DNA from: Purpureocillium takamizusanense
Lineage: Eukaryota > Ascomycota > Sordariomycetes > Hypocreales > Ophiocordycipitaceae
Assembly (NCBI RefSeq): GCF_022605165.1
Contig: NC_063068.1
Span: 930,001 to 994,000 of the forward strand
DNA: 64,000 nucleotides
Direction: 5' to 3'
The notes below the pieces were generated by a model. That model worked only from the letters and a program-made list of their open reading frames with translations. It was not told where the DNA came from and did no database searches. Below, in pieces: positions 1-10,477 of the stretch; position 1 is the first letter of the stretch, and every line of letters starts with the position of its first letter. Made by a program: the position numbers and the translations under genes.

Positions 1-1940
1 ACACCAGAACCAGCCCCAGCTTCACCAGCCTCAACATCAGTACAACCACCATCGTCAGCACCCCCCGCCGCAGCCCTTCTACGGCGCCGTGGCCATGGAC
101 GACCAGGGCAGCCACGGACTGGCCGCGCAGCAAGAGGCCGCAAAGGACTATCAGCCAGTCCTCGAGGTAAAACACCACACGGCTCTGCCCCGTTCCACGT
201 GTCGCCTCAATGCGAGGCTCTTGCCCCTGGCTGTTCCCACGACGATACAGCCCGACCGCTGACCGACTGCAAGCAGGGTCCTCTCGTCGGCGACAAGACG
301 CCCAGCGACGCAATCACACACGAGTACGCCAAGGCCGATGCCGTCTATGTCGACAAGACGGTGGTGAGTCGCTCCGTCATTCTACCGACAGCAACCTCCA
401 CCATGCTCTCCGCCTGCCCGCCCGTTCATTCTCCGTGACACCGCCCGCTGACGCGCCTGCCAGGCACTACCCCAGACATATTCGCACTACCGGCCAATCC
501 AAGGCGATGGCAACTGTGGCTGGCGAGGTGCGTTCTCCTGTTCCATCTGGCGGCCAATGTCGTCGCTCCGTATTACGACCACACCGCCGCGACCCCCCTG
601 CTGCCCACGTGTTGCGCAGGGCGACGCGACGCGGCAACCCCCCGTCTGAATTGTCACATCTCCCGCTTGCCGTGCTTTACTAACATACGACTCCAGCCAT
701 TGGCTTCTCATACCTTGAGAAGCTCGTCGAGGCCGGCGACCAGGATAGGATGGAGGGTGAGGTGGCCCGCCTCATGAGTCTTAACCACATGCTCTCCACC
801 GTTGGCGGCTACAGCTACTATGAGGACTGGGCCGACGAGATGCTGGGCCTTGTGCGCGACTTGGCCGCCAGCCTCGCCGAACCGGCCGTCGCTCACGCCA
901 TGCTACTGCAGCGCTGGAACGACACCTCGGTCGAGGGCAGCCTCATCTACTACCTGCGCCTCCTGGCCGCCACCTACCTCAAGGCCAACGCCGCCACCTA
1001 CGACCCCTTTGTGCCGGACGGCCAGGGGGTCCAGGCCTACTGCAGCCAGTCTGTCGAACCTATCAACCGCGAGATCGAGCACCTCGGCATCGTCGCCCTC
1101 GTCAACGTCCTGCTCAAGCCCGCCGGCATCGCCCTCGAGATTGCCTACCTCGACCGGAGCCCGGGCAGCCATGTGAACACGCATCGCTTCACCGACGACG
1201 GCGACGAGGGGGGTCAGGGCTTGCTGCCGGGTGCGCCTGCCGTGTACCTCTTATACCGGCCGGACCACTACGACATCCTGTATCGTGCGCCAGAAAACCC
1301 GACGCCGGTCACGGTCAATCGCATGTCCAGCATGTCGCATGACGCACACATCGCCAGCAACAATGCCAGCCTCGGGGCCTTTTCGACGCTCGACTTTGGC
1401 GCCTTGGCCATGATTCCCGGGTTCTCGGACGTCTCGGGCATGTCTTCCATGTCAATGCCGATGCCGACGCCGTCGACTTCGAGTCCCGTGGAGTCGGCCT
1501 TCTCGCCGGGGCCGCAGCAGAGCCCGTGGGCGTCGCCGTTCGCGGACGACGTGCGGATGCAGGTGTCCCAGGCGGCGCAGCCACCGGCAATTACGGCGCA
1601 ACCCCCGACGCCGTCATCGCCGACGTCGCCCGTTGGGCCGAGCCCGCCGATGATGCCGGGCTGCCTGTCCATGGACCACAAACGGCCGTCCCTGGTACCG
1701 GGCGGGCTCGCAGCGTCGGCAGGGTACCCGATACGGTTCAGTCCCGTGCAGCTCGAATACGACGAGTCCAACAGCGGGTTCCGGGAATCGAGCTTCCAGG
1801 TCAAGACGAGCACGTTCAAGAACAGCGTGTGGAACCGGGCGCACTACGGTAACCCGGACTTTCACCCGGAGGAATGGAGTCCGGAGGACGAGGGCGAGGC
1901 ACGGACAACCAAGAAGAAGGGCAAGCGGGAGAGGGAGTGA
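1..1940 (+). CDS. Otubain-family deubiquitinase (peptidase C65), 5' end outside the window
   Basis: Cysteine protease that removes ubiquitin, expected in cytosol and nucleus. The exons read in frame are 2-166, 277-363, 464-527 and 697-1940, all with GT-AG introns. The N-terminal part in view is a Gln/His/Pro-rich tail. The catalytic loop Asp-Gly-Asn-Cys is in exon 3 at about window residue 99, in the context QGDGNCGWR. The long final exon carries the helical otubain core (AIGFSYLEKLVEAGD near its start) and the catalytic His in a DHYDILY motif, about residue 294. A Pro/Ser/Met-rich, probably disordered tail of about 210 residues follows the His motif; otubains of animals end soon after it. 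The start codon and any upstream exons lie left of the window. The family call is secure from the Cys and His motifs; the substrate linkage preference cannot be read. Confidence 0.9.
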
Positions 1941-4900
1941 GGTTGGCAGAGGGCACGGCGCCGTACGGGGCGTCGCGGAACACAATATCACGCGCGGAAG
2001 TGAAGGGCGGTTTCTTGTCATGATGCTTGCGGGGATGGCACACAGGGGCTAATGAGGCATGAGGCCATGTCGGTGGGTTTCGTATGTCGATCGGGTCGAT
2101 GGTCGGGCGTGATGTTTGCTGGGGAACCAGACCGAGGACGACGGAGGGGATGCTTACCCATAGCACTGGCGTTTTTGGCGGGCGTGTCTTGAGACGTAGC
2201 ATTGCATAGGTTCGCATTGGCCGTTGAGACCCGTGACTTTGGTGTTGGCTGTGCATTAGGGCGGCGGCCGTCTCGCCGGCTGGCGGCGCCGACTGGTTGC
2301 ACAGTTGGAGACCACGGCAGTCATGTTTCAATTGAGTCCATTCTTACTCACTTTGTGCACGGGGGGCGATGAGGTGCGGTTGTGAGGCATTGGCGGTGGT
2401 GGTGGAGTTTCAGAAAGGGTGTGTATTTCTCATCTCAATTTTATTTTGATTTATCTTGAAACTGAAACAAGACCAGAGAGCAAGGCACAAGGCCAGAAAA
2501 CATGAAAACCCAAGCAGGAAGAGGAGAAAAAAAAGGCAAGGTCAGAGTTGGAGGAGGATTGGTCGCGTGGAGTCGATCTCATGCAATGCCACGTTTTGGC
2601 GCGCTAATGCTAGTACTGCCAAGACTGAGTACTCTCTCCATGACACGCTGCAGTAGGCGGGCGGGCGGCGACGGACGGGACGGGACGGGATGGAATCCGC
2701 GGTCGCGGTCGCGGCGGCGGCGGGGGCCTGGCGGGCATGATGACATGGAGTGATACATCCCGGGTTGCCTAGCGCCGAGATGTGTGTGCCCCCCCGCACG
2801 CACGCACGCGCAATGCCGGCACCAAAAGTCTCACTGTAGTTTTTTTTTTCTTTTCCCAATTTTTTTGCACCTTTTGTTGCCAACGGCGGCGGCGGGGTGG
2901 CCGTCCTGGGCAGGGTCTTCTGAAACGCCTGTGGGGAGAAGGGGAGTCGAGCGGGGAGAGGAGGGGAGAGGAGTGGTCAGTATGGAGCACTCGGTTTTGA
3001 AACGGGGAGTGGTTGATTTGGTGTCTGAGGGCTTGATGGATGGATGGATGAGCTTGAGGTGAGCTACGTACGTATGTATACTGCGTGTGGGAATTAGTAT
3101 AGTGATTATAGTGATGACGGAAGGGAACATAAGCGAGGTCGGGGTCGATCGGGGTCTCGAAATGCAATAGGCATTTCTGCACCTACATGCCCATGTTCAC
3201 AGAACAATACTAGGCAGGTAGGCTGACAGGTAAGGGCAAGGAGAGTCAGCCGTGTCGTAGCACATGACGATTGGCAATAGGGGATAGTAGCTGCCCGCAT
3301 GCATCCATAGATGTTTAGGTGAAGCTTTGAATGCACGTAGTATCAAATACTGCCATGTGCGTGAGTGAGTGAGGGTGCGCAAGTGATGTACATGCGCGAC
3401 CGAGGGCGGCGGTGCGCGTACTAACCTACGATAGTCAAGTACCGGGGGGGGGGGGGGTCAACTGGCTTCTCGCCCCATGTCTCCACGTTTGGCGATAGGG
3501 GCTAGAGCTGCGGATATGATGATGTAGATATAGTATATATGGGTGTCTATGAAGTATATAGGATGTATATAGATTGATGTCAATATATGTATATATATGT
3601 TAAACTATGAATATATTGGTCTTGGAACAGTTGGGTGGTGAAGTGGGGAAGAGGGTAAGGCTGGTCTTGTTCGTATACGCAGTAACCTCATTAGCCTCTA
3701 AAGATAAGAGTTAAAGACTCTTAGGGAAAAAAAAGAAAGAAAGAAATCTTAGCTCGTAAGGAGGCTGTAGGTTATGGGCCTCGGCAGTTCCTGCTGCTAA
3801 ATTCAAGTCCTAGCATGCATAGTGTAACTTGACATCTTGTTGTTTGACGTATATAGGCTTGCCAGTTTTATTATGCTTGAAACGTGAGGCTGGGGGGGGG
3901 GGTAAAGTTTGCCCCTCGCTAGGATTCGCCGCCTAAGCTCCCCGTCAGCACAGCCAGCCCATCGAGGATACGTACATCCTGCCCAATGCCTCAACGGCCA
4001 GAGCGCATGTAGTCAATCTAGTAGTCAGTCTAGCAATCAATATAGCAGTCAATCCAGTAGGCAATTAATATAGCAGGTAGGTACGGATAGTCAGTATAGC
4101 AAACAGTCAGTGCAGCGGGCAGTCAGTGCAGCAGGTGTGAAGCGGTCACAGACCAAGGCATGCAGATGCATCCCTATGTGATGCCTGTGTTCATGATCTA
4201 ACTACTTCGTAGCTACGTGGCAACGCCACGCCGCCAACCATCATGAGCCGCGTCCTTCAACGTTTCTCTTCCCCCCTCGCACATTTCGTTATTCGTGCGC
4301 TACTTACCAGACATATATCCCTCGACGCGCGAGCTGGATTAAGGTGCTAGGCTTAGTCGACTTCAATTAAAGGCGATGCTCCTTCATGCGCCACCGCCGG
4401 CAGCAGCAGCAGCTCCCATGAGACGACCAGCGATGGGGGCAGAAGATATAGCATCAAGACTCCAGACTTCCAACTCGAAACGCGAGAATCTCGGAGGGCG
4501 GCGCTTCAATTTATAGAGTTCATCTTCCGTGTCTAGCCCAGACCACTTTCGCCCGCCCGCGACGAGATGATGAGCCGTCCCGATGACGTTGCATCTAAAT
4601 CCCGAAGCGCGTGTTTGACTTGCGAGGTCACTGGCCGCAACTAGCGTTGTCCTATCTCTAGCTTTCATCTACTGCGGTCATGGGATGAGGAAGTTTTGCC
4701 ATGAAGACAACGACGACGACGACGAAAGGGTATATTGTAACCAAACTCTTTTTTCAAAGTAAAGGCCGGAGCACCTGCGGCAATGGGCCCGAAAAGATCC
4801 GCATTTGGCCAATCTCGCGGGCATCCAGCAGGTGGCTTTCAAAATCAGGGGCCAAGTGGCTATCAAAGTGTCGCACCAACTGGGCAAACAATATTCAAGA

Positions 4901-5393
4901 TGCAAAAGAATACACCGACGTTTGCAACGGCTTCATCAGCCCTTTGGTGCCGTCATGGAGTCTTCTGAACCGTTTTGCTTGCTATCTGTGACGGCAAAAC
5001 ACCACCACAACCGTTCCCTAGTTTTTAATTCACATCGTTATGCTTGTCAAGCAACAACGGTGGTTTCTTTTTGGAGCATTTGCTACGATGATAGGAGGCA
5101 ACGTCTTTGGCAAACGAGACCATGGCTTACATTTCTCGTCTCAAAGAGCCGGGCCACATGCAGTTTGACAACATGGGGCAACAACAAAGGCTGGCGCTGG
5201 CTCACGCTTGATGAAGATGGCCCGATGGCATTGATGAGCATAGGAATTTGAGGTATAAGATGCCACTTGCTGCTATCCATCAAGCTGGTGTCATGATATC
5301 CAAGATCAGAAACAATAGCTACTCAGTCAAGATCAGTTTTACTTCAGTCAGAACCAGAAATCTTATCCTCGAGGCCCCAGCGTATCATATAGC
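1941..5393. other. Long intergenic stretch, no supported gene
   Basis: This stretch of about 3.4 kb holds no ORF with family features. It contains a G homopolymer near 3445, AT-rich microsatellite-like sequence around 3520-3610, A/G-rich tracts near 3727-3747, a weak tRNA-like segment near 3750-3812 and degenerate AGTCAGT/TAGCA repeats at 4005-4140. Around 4700-5250 all three forward frames stay open for 60-150 codons, but none has recognisable protein character. An upstream exon of the 5394 gene there cannot be excluded. Confidence 0.6.
4005..4140. repeat. Degenerate AGTCAGT...TAGCA tandem repeat
   Basis: Units of roughly 11-17 bases built on AGTCARTNTAGCA recur about eight times, for example around 4022, 4036, 4044 and 4089, ending as AGTCAGTGCAGC units at 4105 and 4121. 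The copies are imperfect and vary in spacing. No coding potential is seen. Confidence 0.65.
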
Positions 5394-5873
5394 ATGCCAG
5401 AAACTAAGAAGAACGAAGTCTCGATGGGAGATTTCGATAGCCGCAAGGTCGGCGAGTCGGAGCTTTTTTCCAAAGGCTTTGGTACCTGCGTGGGCGTCGT
5501 CGTGACGGGCGAGCCCCGGAGAGGCGGCCCGACGCGGTTCCTCCTGCACTTGAGCCTGGGCAGTGACTGGTCCGAAGCCCGCAAGAAGTGGGATGAATTC
5601 GTCGAGGCCGTAGAGGCGTCGGGCATGAGGCGCATGAGGGGCTATCTCCTGACCATCGACACGACCCTTGCCAAGGACCCCGATCTCGCGAACGATGACG
5701 ACCTGAGGTCCGTAGCCGAGGGGCTCGAGATCGACTATCGCCGCGTCAAGGAAAACCTCCAGCGCCTCGTCGGTCGTGACAACGTCGTGCACGCCACGCA
5801 TGGCTTTGGCAAGACGACCGACATGAAGGTAGATGAGAACAATGTGGTGACGTTCAATGGCAAGCGGATGTGA
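5394..5873 (+). CDS. Hypothetical protein, 159 aa, possible CheD/CNF-like deamidase fold
   Basis: Intronless ORF with ATG at 5394 and TGA at 5871, isolated between two repeat-rich intergenic stretches. I do not recognise a named fungal family. Residues 28-37 read GFGTCVGVVV, followed about 16 residues later by a His (LLHLS). A Gly-[Ser/Thr]-Cys-Val strand followed by a conserved His is the arrangement of the CheD glutamine deamidase active site. The rest is an alpha/beta mix: charged helices (residues 60-77 and about 105-123) and a strand pattern after RDNVVH, near residue 127. There is no signal peptide or membrane segment. A T-rich run follows the stop codon (5877-5911). That it is a gene is likely from length and codon pattern; the deamidase idea is inference only. 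It could equally be an orphan domain. Confidence 0.6.
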   Translation: MPETKKNEVSMGDFDSRKVGESELFSKGFGTCVGVVVTGEPRRGGPTRFLLHLSLGSDWSEARKKWDEFVEAVEASGMRRMRGYLLTIDTTLAKDPDLANDDDLRSVAEGLEIDYRRVKENLQRLVGRDNVVHATHGFGKTTDMKVDENNVVTFNGKRM

Positions 5874-6461
5874 ATATTTTTTTATTTTTTATTTTTTTAT
5901 ATTTTTTTTTACACATGTTGAGATGGCGGCTGCTGGTCGGCCCAAGTAGAGCAAGTAGTAGATTGGCTTGAAAATGCACGTGTTGAATTGACGAGATTCA
6001 ATCCCTCCTGCTATATGTCCAACATTCGTGCTATTAGTCCGGGGCGCGGCGGCTGGGCCCTCCTATAATCGCAACTTGAAGTACAGACACCAAGTTATAG
6101 GATAGGGAGTTACCAACCAGGTAAAGTAGCCGCCCCCTGCCCCCCACCCCCGGCGTCTCCGCGGGGCCTGGGCACAAAAGCAGAGAAGAAAAAAAGGCCG
6201 TTTGGCGGACGTTCCGCGCAGCCGAGCGCCCTGTAAAACAATGCATCCATTCATCGTCATCAGGGTATGGAACCACCATGCCTTGGATGACGGGGACGGG
6301 GAATCTCCCGCCCTCGCCGAGGGTCCGGCAGGTGGGCCCCGTGGCATCATGGAATGGATTCTGGGCAGCGGTGGAGTCGATACGATGGAGATGGGGACCC
6401 TCCCTCTACTGGAAACCCAGCCAGCCAGCGTGCCAGCCAGCCAGCCTGGCAGCCAGTGCCA

Positions 6462-6559
6462 GGGCAGCCAGTGCCAGGGCAGCCAGCAACCTTGAAGCCA
6501 GTGGAGGCCAGGGCAGCCAGTGCCAGGGCAGCCAGCAACCTTGAAGCCAGTGGAGGCCA
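6462..6559. repeat. Two exact 49-bp tandem copies in a CCAG-rich tract
   Basis: The unit at 6462-6510 is repeated exactly at 6511-6559 and begins GGGCAGCCAGTGCCAGGGCA. It sits inside a wider (GC)CAGCCAG-rich region, about 6420-6575. Identity of the copies suggests recent slippage or unequal exchange. Confidence 0.9.
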
Positions 6560-7170
6560 GGGCAGCAGCCCGCAAGCAGCGCCAGACATGGCTCCAACTC
6601 CGTCATCAGGGGGCGCAGCAGTGGGCACCTACAGCTGGAAGGAGGTAACTACCTACAGTTGCCAGTAGCAGCCAGTCAGCAGGCAGGTAAGTACAGGTAA
6701 CGTCCGGTACGGCGGTTGGCAGCAGCCCGAGCCCGAGCCTGGGCGATGCATTCCTCTGCCCTGCAATTTCACCACCACCGTCATCATCGTCGTCCATCAT
6801 CGCCATCATCCACCACAGCGTCATCACCGTCCTCCGTCGTCAATGCTTTATTTACATCAATTCAGAATCGGACTACAGCTCCAATCCTCTCAAAACACCC
6901 CCCCATCACCCCTTACCGGGCCCGCCGCCGCCGCCGTGCCCCTCCCCGATTGCCGCCGTCAATCAACGATAGAGGACAGCCAGCAGCCCGTCGTCGGTCG
7001 ACCAGGGTCCCGTCCGCTCCGCCATCACCTGCATTGCATGCACCCGCTGTATCGCAACTGGCAAGACGATGAATTACCCGTCTCGCCCGCTGCCGCCGCG
7101 CCCGCCGCTGCTACCGAGGCGAAGAGCTATCCCGACACGTCTAACAAAGTCTCCATGCCGCCCCCCCGCC

Positions 7171-7231
7171 CACATACACACACAGACACACACAGACACA
7201 CACACACAGACACACACACACACATACATAC
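7171..7231. repeat. CA / CAGACA microsatellite
   Basis: An imperfect dinucleotide run of (CA)n is interrupted by GACA and ends in CATACATA. A separate CGCCCA hexamer array of four units follows at 7361-7386. Confidence 0.9.
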
Positions 7232-7726
7232 GTCCTTGCATCCCTCCGCCCATCCATCCAACCGTATGATACTTCGTACATACATAAACCGCTTCGTACA
7301 TCTAGCCGACGGACCACACCCCCGCCCATTCATCATTCATTCCACGGCCATCCGTATCCACGCCCACGCCCACGCCCACGCCCACAGATTCTGCAAACAT
7401 ACTGTACTTGGTACACCCACGCCTTGTCTGGGCCCACGCGAAGCCGGCGCCGCCAAGCTGCGACGACGAGGGTACACGAGAGTCACAGAGCAACGCCCCC
7501 TCTTCGTCCCCGTTGTGCCTGTTTCCCCTTGTATGTCCGCGGGCTGGCGGTGGCTCCCCGCGGCCCAATCTTGTATGTTATAAGCAAAGTGTGAGCCGAG
7601 AGCCACGCGACGCACCGTTGGTAGGCGTGGCATCGGCATCGGCAGCTACGTAACTTAGCTCCTTGATTGACTTTAACGTTGTCCGTCGCATCGCATTGCA
7701 GCGCAACATATCACAGCCGCTCGCCT

Positions 7727-7743
7727 CCCCCCCCCCCCCCCCC
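7727..7743. repeat. C homopolymer of 17 bases
   Basis: An uninterrupted run of C lies about 285 bp upstream of the methyltransferase start at 8029. Its length is prone to sequencing and assembly error. Confidence 0.85.
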
Positions 7744-8028
7744 GCCCCTATCATTGCATTGCCAAGGGCCACCCGCGGTGATGATGCCGGCTTAGCCTTG
7801 CCGCACACCGCACATCACGACGACGTCGACTGACGCTGGGAACCCTTATCCAGCCTCGGCACGGCCTCGCTGAGTTGTCCACACGGCCACCGCCCCCCCT
7901 GGGTAGGCATCTCCTCCGCCTTTCCCACGCCGCCGCCTCACCGACCCGTGATCCCCCCTCATCGCCAGCATCACCGTCCACCACTCACCGCATGCACCGC
8001 ATTGGCCCTCGGCACCCTCGTCGCAACA

Positions 8029-10187
8029 ATGCCGCCCCCTCGGTCCAAGCCTTCGACCGCCATACCCCTTCGCCAATCGCAGCCTCATCACCATCGTGAC
8101 CAGCATCACCCGCCGCCGCCTGTGGGAAGCGACTCGGTGAGCATCAGCGACGCCGAGGCCGCGACTCTTGCCGACGATGAGGCCAAGGGCGTGGCCAAGA
8201 GCACACAGGCCAGCCGCACCGAAAGGAGGCCGCCGGACGCCGCCACGGCGCAAGAGGACAGCATTCGAGCCTACGGCCATGTCTACCATGCCTCGGGCCG
8301 CGTCCTGCTCCCCGAAGATGCATCAGAGGCGCACCGTATGGAGCTCATGCATGACCTGCTGAAGCTGTGTCTCGACGGGCGCCTCGCGGCCGCCCGCCTG
8401 CCCATTGACCGGCCTGGCGGGGGACTGAGACAGCAGACGCACCCCCATGCGCCGCGCACCGCGAGTCGGAACCAACGCCGCCCGCCCTCTTCTTCCTCGT
8501 CATCTACACAGCCTGCGCCCGCGCCCGTCTCTACGGTGCCGGCGGCGGCGGCTCAAAGGGCGGCAGCCGCGCCCCGCCGGCCGGCCGCGTGGACACCGCC
8601 CGGTCCCCCCCATGCGGCTACCGCGTCTCTCGCCACCGGAGTCGAAGAGGCTCCCGGGACTCGGGGGACCAACAAGGAGCAGACGCCCCCCGCGGCCCCG
8701 TTCCGCATCCTCGACGTCGGAACCGGGACGGGGGCGTGGGCGATGGAGGCGGCGCGCAAGTACCCCTCCGCACAGGTTCTCGGCGTGGACCTCTCGGCCG
8801 CGCTTCTGCCAAGAGATGGCGACGCCGCAGTGCCCATAAACTGTCGGTTCGAGGTCGCCGATGCCGCCGATGCCACCGCCGGGTTCTGGCGCGGGGCCGG
8901 CCCCGACGGCGGCGAGGTACGCTTTGACTTTATACACATTCGGAACCTCATCGGTGGCGGCGTGCCCGACTGGCGCGCCCTCCTCGCCACGGCCATGGGC
9001 CACCTCAAGCCCGGCGGGCAGCTTGAGTTCACCGAGGTCCGCCCCCGCTTCTTCGACGTCGATGCCGCCTCGGCATTCCCCCCGCGCTCATCGGCCTCGC
9101 CCTCACCCTCGCCGTCCCTGTCCCTGTCTCTGTCGTCTTCCTCCCCGCCTGGGTCGCCGCCCTCCACATCGGCGGCGGCGGTTGCGGTTGCGGCGGCGGG
9201 GGCGACAACCGCCAGCGGCAAGCCGCCAGGGGGCGTCGGCCCCGCGTGCGACGAGTACCAGCGCGCCTTTGCCCAAAACGCCGAGAAGCTGGGCGTCGAC
9301 TTCGACCCCGTCCCCAAGGTCTGCAGCTGGCTCGGCGAGCTGGGGGCCCAGGTAGTGCGCGAGCGCGTCGATTGGTTGCCCGTGCGCGCCTGGGGCAGCG
9401 ATGTCCTGCAACGTCGCAAGGGGAAGCTGGCCGAGCAGATGCTAGACTCGTGTAAGTGTTGAGCCCTTAGGCGACGGTGACTTTTTGGCCTCCGGGTTTG
9501 TTCCTCTCGCTTCGCTCGCTTCTCTTATGTCCTTCACCATTCTCTCGGTCCTCTTCCTCCCCTTCCTCCCCTTCCTCCCCTTCCTCCCATTCCTCCTCCT
9601 CTTGTCCTTGTTCTTGCCCTGTCCGCGAACCTCCCCTTGCTGTCCCCCCTACGCACGTCTCCCATGTACCCAGCCGAGGCATAATCCCCCTACAGAATTA
9701 CGCAGATTGGCTGACCACGATACTCAGGCCTCGAGAACTGGACGCTCATGCTCTTTGGCCGCTGTGGGTGGGAGGAGCACGAGACAAGGGACCTCGTCGA
9801 TCGTGTCAAGAGCGAGATCAAAGACCCCCGTGCGCGGATAGCCTACATGAAGATGTGAGTCTCATTAGCCGCCGTTTTTCGCGCTGTGTTATCCCCCAAA
9901 CCAACCTTCTCCCCTCGTCTGCCGCACCACGCGGGTCGTCATCATCCATCATCCCCGCCCCGACAGCGGCGCAACTTGCGTCATCTCACGACCGTGGCGA
10001 CGGCGCAACGACGGTTCATTTTGGCGCACTGCTAGTGGAGGAAAAGTGACCGGGAGGGAAAAGCTGACGCGGGCCCATCTCTAGGACTTTCATCACGGCG
10101 AAGAAGCCTCTCGAGGAGGACGACGAGGATGAGGACGAGGACGACAACGACAACGGCGAGACGACGCCGGGCGCTGGCGGCAGATAG
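8029..10187 (+). CDS. LaeA/UMTA-like SAM-dependent methyltransferase with low-complexity inserts
   Basis: Class I methyltransferase of the large fungal LaeA-like group; the substrate is unknown. Exons 8029-9451, 9728-9854 and 10085-10187 give 550 aa. The ATG at 8029 has a good CAACAATGCC context; the open frame extends upstream only through non-ATG codons. The family hallmark HVYHASGRVLLPED is near residue 83, SAM motif I (ILDVGTGTG) near 227 and the post-motif LKPGGQLEF near 325. The usual continuous region between the hallmark and motif I is interrupted by about 95 Ala/Pro/Ser-rich residues (about 128-222). A second Ser/Pro/Ala insert of about 55 residues (348-403) follows the LKPGG strand. 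The C-terminus is an Asp/Glu-rich tail. The first intron holds a CCTTCCTCCC pyrimidine repeat (9545-9600). The inserts look disordered; the catalytic fold appears intact. Confidence 0.85.
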
Positions 10188-10477
10188 GCATAGAGGCTGT
10201 GATGGGCTTGCCGGGCATTGTTGGGCAGCGACAAGAGGGGGCACGAGATGCACATATTCTTCACGAGGGTAGGTTGGTGCAGGGATAGTGGGTGGTGGTA
10301 CGCCGCGGCGACGACGATGGGGGCGTGACATCAGGAACCACGGCGGCTTGATGAGCCAATGAAGATCATGACAAACAAACAAACGAGCAAGCGCTGCGCT
10401 GCGTTGCGCAGGGTGAGAAGGCCAAACAGAAAGCGGGTATCCTTGCTCTTCTCTAACGATGCTTCCTCGCCTCCCTT

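Larger units (their letters stand above)
5874..8028. other. Repeat- and microsatellite-rich intergenic DNA
   Basis: No ORF here has family character. The stretch holds a T/A-rich run (5877-5911), a CCAG-rich minisatellite (about 6420-6570), a CA/GACA microsatellite (7171-7231), a CGCCCA hexamer run (7361-7386) and a run of 17 C (7727-7743). The right end is the promoter and 5' leader of the methyltransferase at 8029. Open frames here are low-complexity translations of these repeats. Confidence 0.6.

Noticed and set aside
4701..5251. Three overlapping plus-strand open frames, one starting MGPKRSAFGQ
   Set aside because: All three frames are open at once, none shows family character, and no convincing splice joins them to the 5394 ORF.
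7127..7336. Cys/Val-rich minus-strand ORFs
   Set aside because: Translations of the CA microsatellite (TGTG read as Cys-Val).
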